Shown: positions 8,678 through 17,304, counted from the stretch's first letter. The stretch: DNA of 64,000 bases from Halopelagius fulvigenes (GCF_042662625.1 NZ_JBHSXH010000001.1:8685-72684); one strand, 5' to 3'. A program made the numbers and translations. The notes: a model not told the origin generated them from the sequence alone.

Positions 8678-9648
8678 GCCGCCACCTCCGTCGCGACGCG
8701 TTCTCCCGCCCGCCCGTCCATCGGAATCCCCAACTCGGCGCGGAACGACTCCTGTCGCCGCAGAACCTCCTCGGGCAGTCCGTTCTCGTACAACTCGTCC
8801 ACCGTCTCGACGTCGAGGCGGCGCGTCTGGTAGCCGAGTTTCGGAACCTCGGCGTCGGCGGCCAGCGTCGTGAACTGGACGAACGGCCGGTCCGTGTGCA
8901 ACCACTCGGTGACGATGCCGGAGTAATCGGACAGCAGAACGTCCGAATCGAGGAGGCTCTCCGTCGGCGTCTCGTTGCGGTCGAAGACGACGTTCGGGAG
9001 GTCGGCGATTCGCTCCCGGCACCGTTCGGTCACCGACCGGCCCGGTTCCTCCGTTCGGTCCATGGGGTGCGGTCGGAAGCGGAGTCGGTAGTCGGTGTCC
9101 TCGAAGACGTCGAGGACGTGTTCGGCCGTGTCGAGGTAGCTTCCGCCGCCGTAGTTGTGGTTCGTGGGCGCGTAGAGGACGTGCCGTTCCTCGGGCGCGT
9201 CTGCCTCCACGAGTCGGTCGGCCTCCGGGATGCCGACGACTTCGACGTGCGTGTCGTCGGAGAACCCCTCCCGGTAGCGGTCGGCCCACCACGTTCCCGG
9301 GGCCAACGCCGCGTCGATTGCGCCTTCGAGGCGCGAGATTGTCGTTTCGACCTCGTCCCTGCCGAACGACGCCCCGTGTCGGACGTGGACGACGGGGTAC
9401 TCGTCCTCGTAGCGGAACTCGCCCGCGCGGAAGGTGTTGTTGCGGACGACGACGTCCGGGTCCACGTCGAAGACGTTCTCGTCGACCGCCTCGACGTCGT
9501 CGACTTCCACTTCGCGTAGTTCGTCCGAGCATCCCCGCGCTTCCGGCGCGAGAGGGAGGTACGCGGAAGGGACATCGACGTGCCCGTCCACCGCCTCGAA
9601 CGTTTTCTTCATGAACTCTCTGTCGAATGTGTAGAGGATGGAAACCAT
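8665..9648 (-). CDS. CDP-glycerol:glycerophosphate glycerophosphotransferase family protein
   Basis: This 327-residue protein has hallmarks of the Glyphos_transf family, the TagB/TagF teichoic-acid polymerases of bacteria. They include HVRHGASFGRDE (about 88-99), RFRPHPMDRTEE (about 195-206), LLSDYSGIVTEWLHTDRPFV (about 246-265), and a donor-site region near VLYAPTNHNYGGG (about 158-170). In haloarchaea such proteins are thought to build polyol-phosphate-containing surface polymers. It is shorter than bacterial TagF and lacks a second N-terminal domain, so it may act once (TagB-like). It forms a two-gene operon with the nucleotidyltransferase immediately downstream. Confidence 0.8.
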   Translation of the reverse strand: MVSILYTFDREFMKKTFEAVDGHVDVPSAYLPLAPEARGCSDELREVEVDDVEAVDENVFDVDPDVVVRNNTFRAGEFRYEDEYPVVHVRHGASFGRDEVETTISRLEGAIDAALAPGTWWADRYREGFSDDTHVEVVGIPEADRLVEADAPEERHVLYAPTNHNYGGGSYLDTAEHVLDVFEDTDYRLRFRPHPMDRTEEPGRSVTERCRERIADLPNVVFDRNETPTESLLDSDVLLSDYSGIVTEWLHTDRPFVQFTTLAADAEVPKLGYQTRRLDVETVDELYENGLPEEVLRRQESFRAELGIPMDGRAGERVATEVAACTQ

Positions 9649-9796
9649 ACTATCACCTGTGGGGGATGGTCTGGCCGAATGACGGGTTTCAGCGCTTCTA
9701 CGTCTGAAATTCGGCGCTTACGATATGCGTCTCCCAGCCCCGTTAAGGTTCTACCAGTATTTACAACGTCGTCGAGGCGAACACCGCCGCAGGCGG

Positions 9797-10705
9797 CTAT
9801 TCGACCTCTTTCGACGGAACCTGAACGGACTCTTGAATTGAATCCGTTCGGTAAAACGTCGATTGGCTACGTGTTTTGGTCTCCTCCTCGCGGACGTGGT
9901 TTGGAAACGAGAGGTTCACCACGATGGGGAGGTGATCCGAGGGGTAGCGCCCGTTGAGGTAACTGTCCGAGCAGACGCCGTGGTGGTTGACGACGATCTC
10001 GCTCGTCACGAACACGTGGTCTATCTTCTTGTCCGGAATCAGGTTCTGGAAGTCCGTCATCGTCGTCGTCGGGCCGTGGTGCGGCGCCGTCGAGGCGAAC
10101 ATCGCGTCCCTGAGCTTCCGCCCCTCGCACGCCTGCGTGCGATTCGTCAGATGTCGGTACGGCGGCGACGACTGCCGGCAGTTGAAATCACCCGTCACGA
10201 CGACGGGTTCGTTCGGAGCCAACTCGTCGATGCGCCGTTGGAGAAGTTTCGCGCCCTTGAGACGAGACGTCTCCCCCTCGTGGTCTAAGTGCGTGTTGAA
10301 GTGGTAGAGCTCGATTCCCGTCCGTCGCTCTCGGAGCTTGACGTATCGAACGAGTCGCGGGAAGCGGGCGTCCCACCCGACGCTTCCGACTTCCCCGGGT
10401 TCCTCCGACAGCCAGAACGTCGACGATTCTTCGAGATTAAATCGCTCCTTATCGAAGCCGAGGGCGGCGTACTCCCCCGCGTTCTCCGCCTTCGCCCGGC
10501 CGGCGCTGAGCCACTCGTAGGATGGGAGTCGCTCGCGCAAGTCCTGGAGTTGGTCGTGGAGCGCTTCTTGGAGTCCGACGATGTCAGGTTGATGAAATCG
10601 AATCACGCCCGCCACGTTGTCTCGGCGGATTCGCCACGCGTACCTCCCGTCGTTCGGGTTGTCGTATCGAATGTTGTACGACATTACGGTGATGGGCCGC
10701 GGCAT
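9797..10705 (-). CDS. Endonuclease/exonuclease/phosphatase (EEP) family protein
   Basis: This 302-residue member of the EEP superfamily cleaves phosphodiester or phosphomonoester bonds using divalent metal. Catalytic motifs are SYNIRYDNPNDG (metal-binding Asn, about 9-20), IVGLQEAL (metal-binding Glu), YHFNTHLDHEG (about 135), VVTGDFNCRQSS (about 169-180) and PSDHLPIVV (catalytic Asp-His, about 254-262). No signal peptide is seen. The layout resembles the haloarchaeal sphingomyelinase/DNase-I-like group with the IRYDNPNDG start. The substrate is unknown. A start at residue 8 is possible. Confidence 0.8.
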   Translation of the reverse strand: MPRPITVMSYNIRYDNPNDGRYAWRIRRDNVAGVIRFHQPDIVGLQEALHDQLQDLRERLPSYEWLSAGRAKAENAGEYAALGFDKERFNLEESSTFWLSEEPGEVGSVGWDARFPRLVRYVKLRERRTGIELYHFNTHLDHEGETSRLKGAKLLQRRIDELAPNEPVVVTGDFNCRQSSPPYRHLTNRTQACEGRKLRDAMFASTAPHHGPTTTMTDFQNLIPDKKIDHVFVTSEIVVNHHGVCSDSYLNGRYPSDHLPIVVNLSFPNHVREEETKTRSQSTFYRTDSIQESVQVPSKEVE

Positions 10706-10777
10706 TTGGGTATCTAGGATACTGTCCGCGTCCCAGGCTACTTAACGCTAGAGTTCTGTTCCCGTATCCACGATTAA

Positions 10778-11059
10778 TTAACTGTAAAGTTCCGCCGCGA
10801 TGCTCGATTCGTGTCCATCTACCATCTCGATTACCTCTTCCACGTCGTCCTGCGAGAGGTTGGGGTTGCCGGAGGTCCAACTCTTCAGCATCGAGAGGCG
10901 ACCGATGAGGTAGCCGTGGACCCAGAACCGCCCGCGGTCGGTGAGTTCGTCCCGCGACGCGACCAGACGCTCGTTCGGTTCGCTCCTCATCCCGCTCGCG
11001 ATGCTCACCGCCAACGTCTCGACCATCTCCTCGAGGAAGAGGCGTTCGTGTGCGTCCAT
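10778..11059 (-). CDS. Small haloarchaeal protein of unknown function
   Basis: This is a 93-residue acidic, apparently all-helical protein (MDAHERLFLEEMVETL...). I chose the ATG at 11059 because AGAGAGGT sits just upstream. The longer frame would include a perfect inverted repeat that looks regulatory. The C-terminal half (GRLSMLKSWTSGNPNLSQDD) faintly recalls the small protein at 13457-13702 (AHLSMLENGTRALSQ), so they might be distant relatives. No function is assigned. Confidence 0.65.
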   Translation of the reverse strand: MDAHERLFLEEMVETLAVSIASGMRSEPNERLVASRDELTDRGRFWVHGYLIGRLSMLKSWTSGNPNLSQDDVEEVIEMVDGHESSIAAELYS

Positions 11060-11072
11060 ACCTCTCTTTAGT

Positions 11073-11084
11073 GGTATTGATACC
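11073..11084. promoter_or_regulatory. Inverted repeat upstream of the small gene at 11059
   Basis: GGTATTGATACC is a perfect inverted repeat with a two-base centre, 14 nt upstream of the start codon at 11059. It is placed to act as an operator in the leader or near the transcription start. No regulator can be named. Confidence 0.35.
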
Positions 11085-11258
11085 AATAGTTTTGACGGGG
11101 ATAACGATCGAAAATAACAGAGGCGGTGAATCTATCCTCCCGACGAACGTCGGTCTCGAAAGCACGAACGCGCCGAAACGCCGACTCGAAGGTCGCCCTC
11201 TCGGTGTCCCCGAATCGGCGGACCTATATCCGTCCTCGCGTTTCCTCGACCGAGAGCG

Positions 11259-11729
11259 ATGCGCGAAGACGAGTTGGCGACGCGGGTGGTCGAACACTTC
11301 GAGGCGGCCTTCGAACGGTCGACGGTGCGCCTCGAAGAACCGTACGACCACTACGGGAATCGGGGCTCCGTCGACGTGTACGCGCGCGTTCGCACGCCCG
11401 CGCGGGTGGACTACCTCGTGGAGCTCAAAGCCGACCCGGCGGTCCGCATCGCCGGCGGCGCGAACGAGATTCTCCGCCAGTACCGGCGCATGGAGCGGTA
11501 CTTCTACAAGGACGACGAACACTCCATCGGGCCGAAGCTGGCCTGAGACGGGCCGGGAACTCACTTCCTGCTGTTGTTCGCGCCCACGACGTCCTGCGTC
11601 GAACACGTGAACGAACACCGGACGCTGTACGGAAGCGTCGAGGAGGACGCGACGGTGGACGGCGTCCCCGCCGTCCGCAAAGTCGCCTTCCTGACGAACC
11701 TCGACGCGGCCGAGGGCGTGGAGTTCTGA
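11259..11729 (+). pseudogene. Conserved protein gene interrupted by one in-frame TGA
   Basis: The reading frame begins at ATG 11259 (MREDELATRVVEHFEAAFER) and runs 95 codons to TGA at 11544-11546. It then continues in the same frame (DGPGTHFLLLFAPTTSCVEHVNEH) to a second stop at 11727-11729. The second part has normal codon bias and protein-like content, so a single substitution, for example TGG to TGA, probably split one protein of about 156 residues. The N-terminal half resembles a small restriction-endonuclease-like fold (VDYLVELKAD, a D/E-x-K motif). This is either real inactivation or a sequencing error. Confidence 0.7.
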
Positions 11730-11765
11730 ACCCGGGTTCGACCGCCTCCGGGTGCGGGGGTCCCG

Positions 11766-13382
11766 TCACCAGAGGAGGTGCGGCCAGACGAACTCGAATA
11801 GGCCCCAGATCAGAACCGTCAGAACGCCCGTCATCAGGACGTTGAGGATCGTCCCGGCCCGAAGCATGTGGCTCTGCTTTACGTACCCGCTTCCGAAGAC
11901 GATGGCGTTCGGCGGCGTCGCCACCGGGAGCGCGAACGCGAAACTGGCGGCGATGGTTCCGGACACCGCGAGGAATATCGCCGTCATGAACTCCGAGAGG
12001 CCGAGCGTCGCCGCGAAGATTCCGCCCAAGCCGATGAGAATCGGGACGATGATGCTCGTCGTCGCGGTGTTGGACGTCATCTCGGTCAGGAAGACGACCA
12101 ACAGCACGACGGCCGCGATGACGAGTACCACCGGCGTCCCCGTCAGTCCGCCGAACACCGTCTTCGCTATCCACTCCGTCGCCCCCGTGTCCGCGAGTGC
12201 GTTCGCGAGGGAGATACCGCCGCCGAAGAGGAGGAGCGTCCCCCAGTCGATATCGACGAGTTCGTCCCACTCCATCGTGTCAGCCAACACGAGGGCCGGG
12301 ATGGCGGCGACGCCGACCATCACGTAGTAGAGGAGGCCCTGATGCCCGTCGATTCCCAGGACGGTCGCCCCGTCGCCGCCGAACAGCGTGTTCATCCACG
12401 CGTTCGGCAGGTACGGGTTCAGGAAACTCCCCAGTCCGCCCACCACCCAGAGACAGGCGGTGGCCGCGAAGATGGCCGCGACCCGCCTGCCTCGCTTTCC
12501 GAGTCCGTCCTCCTCTTCGAGGTACTCGTAGGCCTGCTCCTGCGCCTCGTCAACGTCGGCTATCTGGGGCGGATAGAGGACGTACGTGAGGATGTACCAA
12601 ACGAGGGGGAGGGTGACGGCGACGACCGGCAGGCCGATGAGCAGCCAATCGACGAAGCCGATTTCGTAGCCCAAGGTGGCGTTGAGTTGCCCGACGAGGA
12701 CGGCGTTCGGCGGCGTGCCGATTATCGTCCCGACGCCGCCGATGCTCGCGGCGTACGCCGTGCCCAGGAGCATCGCGATCTGCATGTTCGTGAATCTGTC
12801 TTCCTGCGCCAGTCCGCCGTCCGCGACCGTTTCGGCGTTCGCCTCGTCGGCCGCGGCGTCGCCCACCGCGACGACGTCTTCGCTGCTGAGTACCTGCGAG
12901 AGGACGCCCACGGCGATGGGGGTCATCATGGCCGTCGTCGCCGTGTTCGACACCCACATCGACAGTCCGGCGGTAGATAGCATGACCGCCCCGATGAGGC
13001 GGCGCGGCGAACTCCCCATCTTCGCCATCGTGTACAACGCGATGCGGCGGTCGATGTCGTACTTCTGGATCGCGTTCGCCAGCATGAACCCCGCCATGAA
13101 GAGGAAGATGAGGTGGTCGGCGAACCCCGCGAGCGCGGTGTCCATATCGTCGTACACCCCCGTCCCCGTCAAGAGAACAGGTATCGTGAGCGCGGTGACC
13201 GCGAGCGGAAGCGTCCCGGTCACCCAGAGGGACCCGGCGAAGAACATCGTCGCGAGCGCGTACTGTCCGGCCGTCGAGAGTCCCTCGGGCGAGGGTGCCA
13301 GCGCGATGGCCGCCGCCCCGACGGCCGCGACGCCGAACTTAGCCAATCGTACCTGAACTCGGGTCGTGCGGCCTCGTATCAT
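11766..13382 (-). CDS. SLC13 (DASS) family anion/dicarboxylate permease
   Basis: This 538-residue polytopic membrane protein has about 12 to 13 hydrophobic helices and belongs to the divalent anion:Na+ symporter family, which transports dicarboxylates, citrate or sulfate. Two inverted-repeat signature regions contain SNT/TNT motifs: VSNTATTAMMTPIAVGV (about 149-165) and TSNTATTSIIVPILIGL (about 434-450). Each is followed by a conserved glycine- and proline-rich loop (IGTPPNAVLVGQ, VATPPNAIVFGSGY). A charged cytoplasmic loop rich in Glu and Asp follows about residue 275. An AT-rich element (ATTAAAAAC) about 30 nt upstream of the ATG fits a leaderless promoter. Confidence 0.88.
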   Translation of the reverse strand: MIRGRTTRVQVRLAKFGVAAVGAAAIALAPSPEGLSTAGQYALATMFFAGSLWVTGTLPLAVTALTIPVLLTGTGVYDDMDTALAGFADHLIFLFMAGFMLANAIQKYDIDRRIALYTMAKMGSSPRRLIGAVMLSTAGLSMWVSNTATTAMMTPIAVGVLSQVLSSEDVVAVGDAAADEANAETVADGGLAQEDRFTNMQIAMLLGTAYAASIGGVGTIIGTPPNAVLVGQLNATLGYEIGFVDWLLIGLPVVAVTLPLVWYILTYVLYPPQIADVDEAQEQAYEYLEEEDGLGKRGRRVAAIFAATACLWVVGGLGSFLNPYLPNAWMNTLFGGDGATVLGIDGHQGLLYYVMVGVAAIPALVLADTMEWDELVDIDWGTLLLFGGGISLANALADTGATEWIAKTVFGGLTGTPVVLVIAAVVLLVVFLTEMTSNTATTSIIVPILIGLGGIFAATLGLSEFMTAIFLAVSGTIAASFAFALPVATPPNAIVFGSGYVKQSHMLRAGTILNVLMTGVLTVLIWGLFEFVWPHLLW

Positions 13383-13409
13383 TGATACACCCGTAGTTCT
13401 ACATCATCG

Positions 13410-13420
13410 TTTTTAATTCT
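13410..13420 (-). promoter_or_regulatory. Probable TATA region of the SLC13 gene
   Basis: On the minus strand, AATTAAAAACG lies about 28 to 38 nt upstream of the start at 13382. It is the only AT-rich element at promoter distance. Confidence 0.4.
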
Positions 13421-13456
13421 TGGTGTTTGTTCACATATTGATTTACAACGACCGGA

Positions 13457-13702
13457 CTAAAAATTCTCGACGAGGGCTCGAACCTGCTCCTCGGAGAGTT
13501 CCGCGGCGTAGAGGTCCAACAGGACCTGCCGGCGGGACTGAGAGAGCGCGCGGGTCCCGTTTTCGAGCATCGAGAGGTGCGCCTGCACGAGGTCGTCTAC
13601 CTCCCGTTCGACCCCTCGCTGATCGTACTCGGCGGCGACGCGGAGCAGTCGCCACGCCAACGGCGAGATATCGTCCATAGAGAGGGTATCTACGTAGTTC
13701 AT
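13457..13702 (-). CDS. Small acidic helical protein of unknown function
   Basis: This is an 81-residue protein, MNYVDTLSMDDISPLAWRLL..., predicted to be helical with a C-terminal leucine-rich amphipathic stretch (QVLLDLYAAELSEEQVRALVENF). Composition and codon bias are normal for the genome. It reads toward, and could run into, the permease gene 74 bp downstream on the same strand, though that gene has its own promoter. No domain is recognised. Confidence 0.65.
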   Translation of the reverse strand: MNYVDTLSMDDISPLAWRLLRVAAEYDQRGVEREVDDLVQAHLSMLENGTRALSQSRRQVLLDLYAAELSEEQVRALVENF

Positions 13703-13971
13703 AGTGACCTTCGGTACCGGCTCCCTCGGTTAGGTCCCCGGCGAGACGTTCGACGATGTACGTACGAAACCGGAACCCGGAGGGAAAAGAGACGCCCTCT
13801 CTGAGGGACTGTCGCTCCGAAGCACCCCCGTACCGTCGGTCATATTCATTCGTGTTGTAATCGGGAGTGAGAGAACGTGATAAAACGTTTGTTTTGCCCG
13901 CTCTCCGTGTTTCTCGTGCGACTTCCGACGGGCTACCCGGCCCGGCACTCCCCGAGGCCGTCGGTCCGCGG

Positions 13972-15159
13972 TCAATCCGCGTCCGACAGCACTCGATTCG
14001 ACAGTTCGTCTGCGAGTTGCGGTCCGGACACCTCCGGCGGAACCGAGACGAGGTACGTATCGGCCGCTGTCAACGCCCCTCGGTACGTCTGGTCTGACCG
14101 TTCTGCGACCTCTCGTAAATCCGGCCAGTGCGTCGGGGTTGCGGCGTGGACCGCCCGCATCTTGTCGGTGAAGGGTTGCAGTTCCGCCATCACCGTGGAC
14201 GCCCCGCGCTCTGCGACGTCTTCGGGCGTCGTACGCTCGACGTGAATCGTCTCGCGGTCCTCGACGATCAGATTCACGACCGTCGCCACCGGACTCTGCG
14301 AGAGTTCGTCCGCGTCCGCAGAGTGACCGGTGAGCGACGACGGGAGCACGTTCCGGCGGACGGCCGTCGATCCGCCGAGTCGCTCTCGAATCCGCCACTG
14401 GCCTCGGTCGAGGAGTCCTCGCCCGTTCATCACCTCCTCGTAGGTCGCCTCCCCGTCGGCTATCGACTCGGGAGACGCTCGCATCCGTCCTCGGTACGGC
14501 GACGCGGTCCCGTCCTCGGAGACGATAACGAGGTCGTCGCCCAACAGGTCGTACCCGTACTCGCGTACGAGTTCCCCGCTCACGTCCGACTTCCCGACGC
14601 CGCCCCACCCGGCGAAGAGAGTCGCTTCGCCGTCTCGAACGACACCGCTGGCGTGGAACAGTCCGCTCCCGCGGGAGAGTAATCGCTGATGGAGGAGCGC
14701 TTCGACGAGGTCCTCTATTAGTTTGACTGCGACGACCTCGGGCCGACTCGCGTAGTTCTTGTCGTAACTCCGGACGAGTTGTCGCAGTAGCCGGTGATCC
14801 GACCCGACCGCCCGTTCGTCGTAGAACACGGTAACCTCGACGGGCCCGCGGAGTGGATTCCCCCGTATCCGCGCTTGGTGACCCGCCCGTCCGATTCGGT
14901 CCAGAATCTCACCGAACGGGCCGAACGCGACGGACCCGCCTCTCCCGTCGACGAAGAGTTCGTCGCCGTCGACCCACAACCCCCCGTGTATCTCCACGCA
15001 TCCGTCGGGCGGTCGGACGAACCCCCGACGAAATTCGATGGTAACGTCTGCCTCGGCGACGCTCGTCCGGTGGACGCGGTCGAACTGGTCGACCAGCGCT
15101 CGGCCGACTACGTCGTCGCCGACTTCTACGGTCGTCTCCCCGATTTCGAGTCCGATCAT
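13972..15159 (-). CDS. HPr kinase/serine kinase-like P-loop protein
   Basis: This 395-residue protein has an N-terminal domain of about 150 residues and a C-terminal P-loop kinase-like domain. The P-loop is GWGGVGKSDVSGELV (about 192-206), preceded by SGLFHASGVVRDGEATLFA. This is the pattern of HprK-like proteins, whose nucleotide loop follows a short beta-hairpin. A second motif, LLGDDLVIVSEDG, fits the acidic site. Haloarchaea often encode such kinases without a PTS. I took ATG 15159, since the TATA box at 15196-15203 places transcription downstream of the alternative GTG at 15186. The protein substrate is unknown. Confidence 0.75.
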   Translation of the reverse strand: MIGLEIGETTVEVGDDVVGRALVDQFDRVHRTSVAEADVTIEFRRGFVRPPDGCVEIHGGLWVDGDELFVDGRGGSVAFGPFGEILDRIGRAGHQARIRGNPLRGPVEVTVFYDERAVGSDHRLLRQLVRSYDKNYASRPEVVAVKLIEDLVEALLHQRLLSRGSGLFHASGVVRDGEATLFAGWGGVGKSDVSGELVREYGYDLLGDDLVIVSEDGTASPYRGRMRASPESIADGEATYEEVMNGRGLLDRGQWRIRERLGGSTAVRRNVLPSSLTGHSADADELSQSPVATVVNLIVEDRETIHVERTTPEDVAERGASTVMAELQPFTDKMRAVHAATPTHWPDLREVAERSDQTYRGALTAADTYLVSVPPEVSGPQLADELSNRVLSDAD

Positions 15160-15195
15160 GGCGATGGTCCGGTTGGTCTGATTCACAGTACGAGC

Positions 15196-15203
15196 GCATA
15201 TAG
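15196..15203 (-). promoter_or_regulatory. TATA box of the HprK-like gene
   Basis: CTATATGC on the minus strand is centred about 40 nt before ATG 15159, predicting a leader of roughly 13 nt. This argues against the GTG at 15186. Confidence 0.5.
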
Positions 15204-15437
15204 TGACCGCGAGGAGCGTCAGACTGTGAATTCTCTCTCAGAACTGCGGAAATTCACCGAGGACGTGATGCGACGACTCGTTCGGAATCTATACACTCCA
15301 CTCCGCGATACGAGGCCAGTCACGACCCGAAGTCGCGAGATGCGTTCCCTCCGCGTCACGAACACGACTCGATAGCACGACTCGATCATATGACGCGCCT
15401 GACCGCTGGGCAGACGAGAAATATCGCGCTGTGTGGT

Positions 15438-15947
15438 TTACTTCGTCTCCTCGCGCGCGTCGAGAATCGCGTCGGCGACTTCCTCGGGGTACTTGGCGGC
15501 GACGCGGACGAGGGCGTCGTGGAACTCCCGCCCCGTCAAGTTCCGCACCTCGTGTTCGCGTCGGAGGTGCGACTCGACTTCGAACTCCGCGTCGTCCAAC
15601 ACCGCCACCGTCTCCGGGCGGACGTACATGCTCTTGGCGGTGGTGTCCTCGAACTCGAACGCCGGTCCGCCGGCCGTCTCCTCGGGTGAGTCGTTCGCCG
15701 TCTCGTCGTCCTCGTCGCCTTCGGCCGGTTCCGAGGACGCCTCTGGGCTCTCCGCGTCGTCGGCTTCCGCTTCCGATTCGCCTAGCTCGGGTTCGGGCTC
15801 CGGCGTCGGTTCGGCGGACTCGGAGTCGGTTCGCGCCGACGCGGACGACTCGGGCGATCCGGGGTCGTCCGCCTCCTCGGCGTCGGCGTCCCCGTCGGAC
15901 TCCCCTATCGCCTCGCCCAGTTTGGCGAATCGGTTCTCGTCAGGCAT
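15438..15947 (-). CDS. ParA-associated haloarchaeal protein (putative ParB-like partner)
   Basis: This 169-residue protein is extremely acidic in its middle (about 15-95, Glu/Asp/Ser/Pro). A compact C-terminal domain of about 70 residues begins SMYVRPETVAVLDDAEFEVESHLRREHEVRNLTGREFHDA. The gene overlaps the end of the ParA gene by 8 bp, the usual place for a centromere-binding or adaptor partner. The C-terminal domain has no clear ribbon-helix-helix or ParB signature that I can assert. A partner role is inferred from position alone. Confidence 0.7.
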   Translation of the reverse strand: MPDENRFAKLGEAIGESDGDADAEEADDPGSPESSASARTDSESAEPTPEPEPELGESEAEADDAESPEASSEPAEGDEDDETANDSPEETAGGPAFEFEDTTAKSMYVRPETVAVLDDAEFEVESHLRREHEVRNLTGREFHDALVRVAAKYPEEVADAILDAREETK

Positions 15948-16764
15948 CGGCGGCCCCCCCGTTCTCTACGACCGCGGCGAGTTGGTCAAGGCGGTCTAAC
16001 ATGTCGTTCTCGGGGTCGTACTCCCGGAGGGTCTGTCCGTCGCGCCACGCGCGACTGAAGGCGATGCGGTGTCGGAGGCCCGGTCCGGGCGTCCCCGTCT
16101 CGTCGAACTTCGCCGACCCCGCGAACTCGGGGAGGTACTCCTCGAACGGCGAGTCCTCCAAGTCGGCGATGATCCGGCGCTCCTCGTTGTTCCCGCTGAG
16201 GTCGTTCGGGACGATGGCGAGGATTTCGAGGCCGACTTCGCTCCGAATCGGTTTGATCTGCTGTTCGACCATCCGTTCGAACCCGCTGACGCTCGGTTCG
16301 CTCATGAGGAGGGGGACGATGACGTTCCCCGCGCCGATGAGCGAGGCGTCCGAGAGGGGGCCCAGACTCGGCGGCGAGTCGATGACGATGTAGTCGTAGT
16401 CGTCGCCGAGAAGCGGTTCGATGATGCGGCGTCGGACCCACAGGACGCCGAACGTGGAGTTCCGAATCCGGTCTTCGATGTCGTCTAAGTCCACGTGGGC
16501 CGGAACGACGTCGAACGCCTCTCGGTCGCGAATCACTTTGCGGACGTCGAGGGGTTCGTCGTCGGTCAACACGTCGCCGATGTTCGGCGTCGCGTCCTCG
16601 TAGCACTCCTTCAGTCCGACGCCCTCCGTCGCGTTGCCCTGTTGGTCGAGATCCACGAGGAGGACGTCGTTCCCCCGTGCGGCGAGCGCGTCGGCGAGAT
16701 TAATCGCCACCGTCGTCTTTCCGACGCCGCCCTTTTGGAGTGAGACGCTCACTGCCCTCGCCAT
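15940..16764 (-). CDS. ParA/Soj-type partition ATPase
   Basis: This 274-residue ParA family ATPase has the deviant Walker A SLQKGGVGKTTVAINLADAL (about 7-26) with both lysines. A-prime/B motifs follow: VLLVDLDQQGNATEGVG (about 33-49) and YIVIDSPPSLG. These proteins segregate replicons or position large complexes through ATP-dependent DNA binding. There is no N-terminal HTH, so it is the short Soj/chromosomal-like type. The start at 16764 was chosen because GGAGGAAAG lies just upstream. The partner gene overlaps its 3' end, and AT-rich repeats that could be its centromere site lie upstream. Confidence 0.88.
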   Translation of the reverse strand: MARAVSVSLQKGGVGKTTVAINLADALAARGNDVLLVDLDQQGNATEGVGLKECYEDATPNIGDVLTDDEPLDVRKVIRDREAFDVVPAHVDLDDIEDRIRNSTFGVLWVRRRIIEPLLGDDYDYIVIDSPPSLGPLSDASLIGAGNVIVPLLMSEPSVSGFERMVEQQIKPIRSEVGLEILAIVPNDLSGNNEERRIIADLEDSPFEEYLPEFAGSAKFDETGTPGPGLRHRIAFSRAWRDGQTLREYDPENDMLDRLDQLAAVVENGGAADA

Positions 16765-16769
16765 CCTAC

Positions 16770-16780
16770 TTTCCTCCCGT
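16770..16780 (-). promoter_or_regulatory. Ribosome binding site that fixes the ParA start
   Basis: GGGAGGAAAGT on the minus strand ends about 6 nt before ATG 16764. It supports this start over one 39 nt further upstream. Confidence 0.5.
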
Positions 16781-16920
16781 TCCAGCGCGTTCGGACCTTG
16801 CACACATCGTAGACATTGTGAAATTTGTGAACGGCGTTACCGTCCGCGAATCGTTCTCCCCTTCCGCGTCTTCCCATATAATTCCTCCCCGGATATTCGA
16901 ACTCGGCGACAGTTTTGGGA

Positions 16921-16957
16921 AATTCCACAATTTCTACAATTTGTAAGAATTCTAAAC
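16921..16957. repeat. AT-rich element R1 near parA
   Basis: It contains CCACAATTTCTACAATTTG followed by TAAGAATTCTAAAC. It shares AATTCC, CACAATTTCTA and CTAAAC blocks with R2, 168 bp away. Confidence 0.6.
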
Positions 16958-17086
16958 AGCACACAGAATGTGGGATGTTCGGCATCTCCCTCTCTAATTT
17001 CGCTGCTCTATCTCGACACGACCGGATTTTGTGAAGGCTTCACCTCAGGACCGATTCGCGCAATTCTAAGACTTCCCGGACAGCGT

Positions 17087-17127
17087 GGAATTCCCACAAT
17101 TTCTAGAATTTTATAACTTTCTAAACC
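17087..17127. repeat. AT-rich element R2 near parA
   Basis: It contains CCACAATTTCTAGAATTTTA followed by TAACTTTCTAAACC. The inner AATTTCTAGAATTT is nearly palindromic, as expected for a dimeric binding site. Confidence 0.6.
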
Positions 17128-17155
17128 ATCCGGAACTAACTCGGCCCCCACGAAC

Positions 17156-17191
17156 TGCACAAATTTTAAAATTTATAGAATGTCTGAAATG
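17156..17191. repeat. AT-rich element R3 near parA (diverged)
   Basis: It contains GCACAAATTTTAAAATTTAT and then AGAATG, a looser copy with the same ACAA-ATTT-x-ATTT-ATA spacing. Confidence 0.4.
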
Positions 17192-17304
17192 CCCCAACTT
17201 CCACAACGTCCTGCAATGTTCACGGATTGCAGACTCGGCACGCAGCCGACGTTGTGCGAGATGTTCGCGCCGTCTCGGATTTTCGTCCCGAACGCAGACG
17301 AGAG

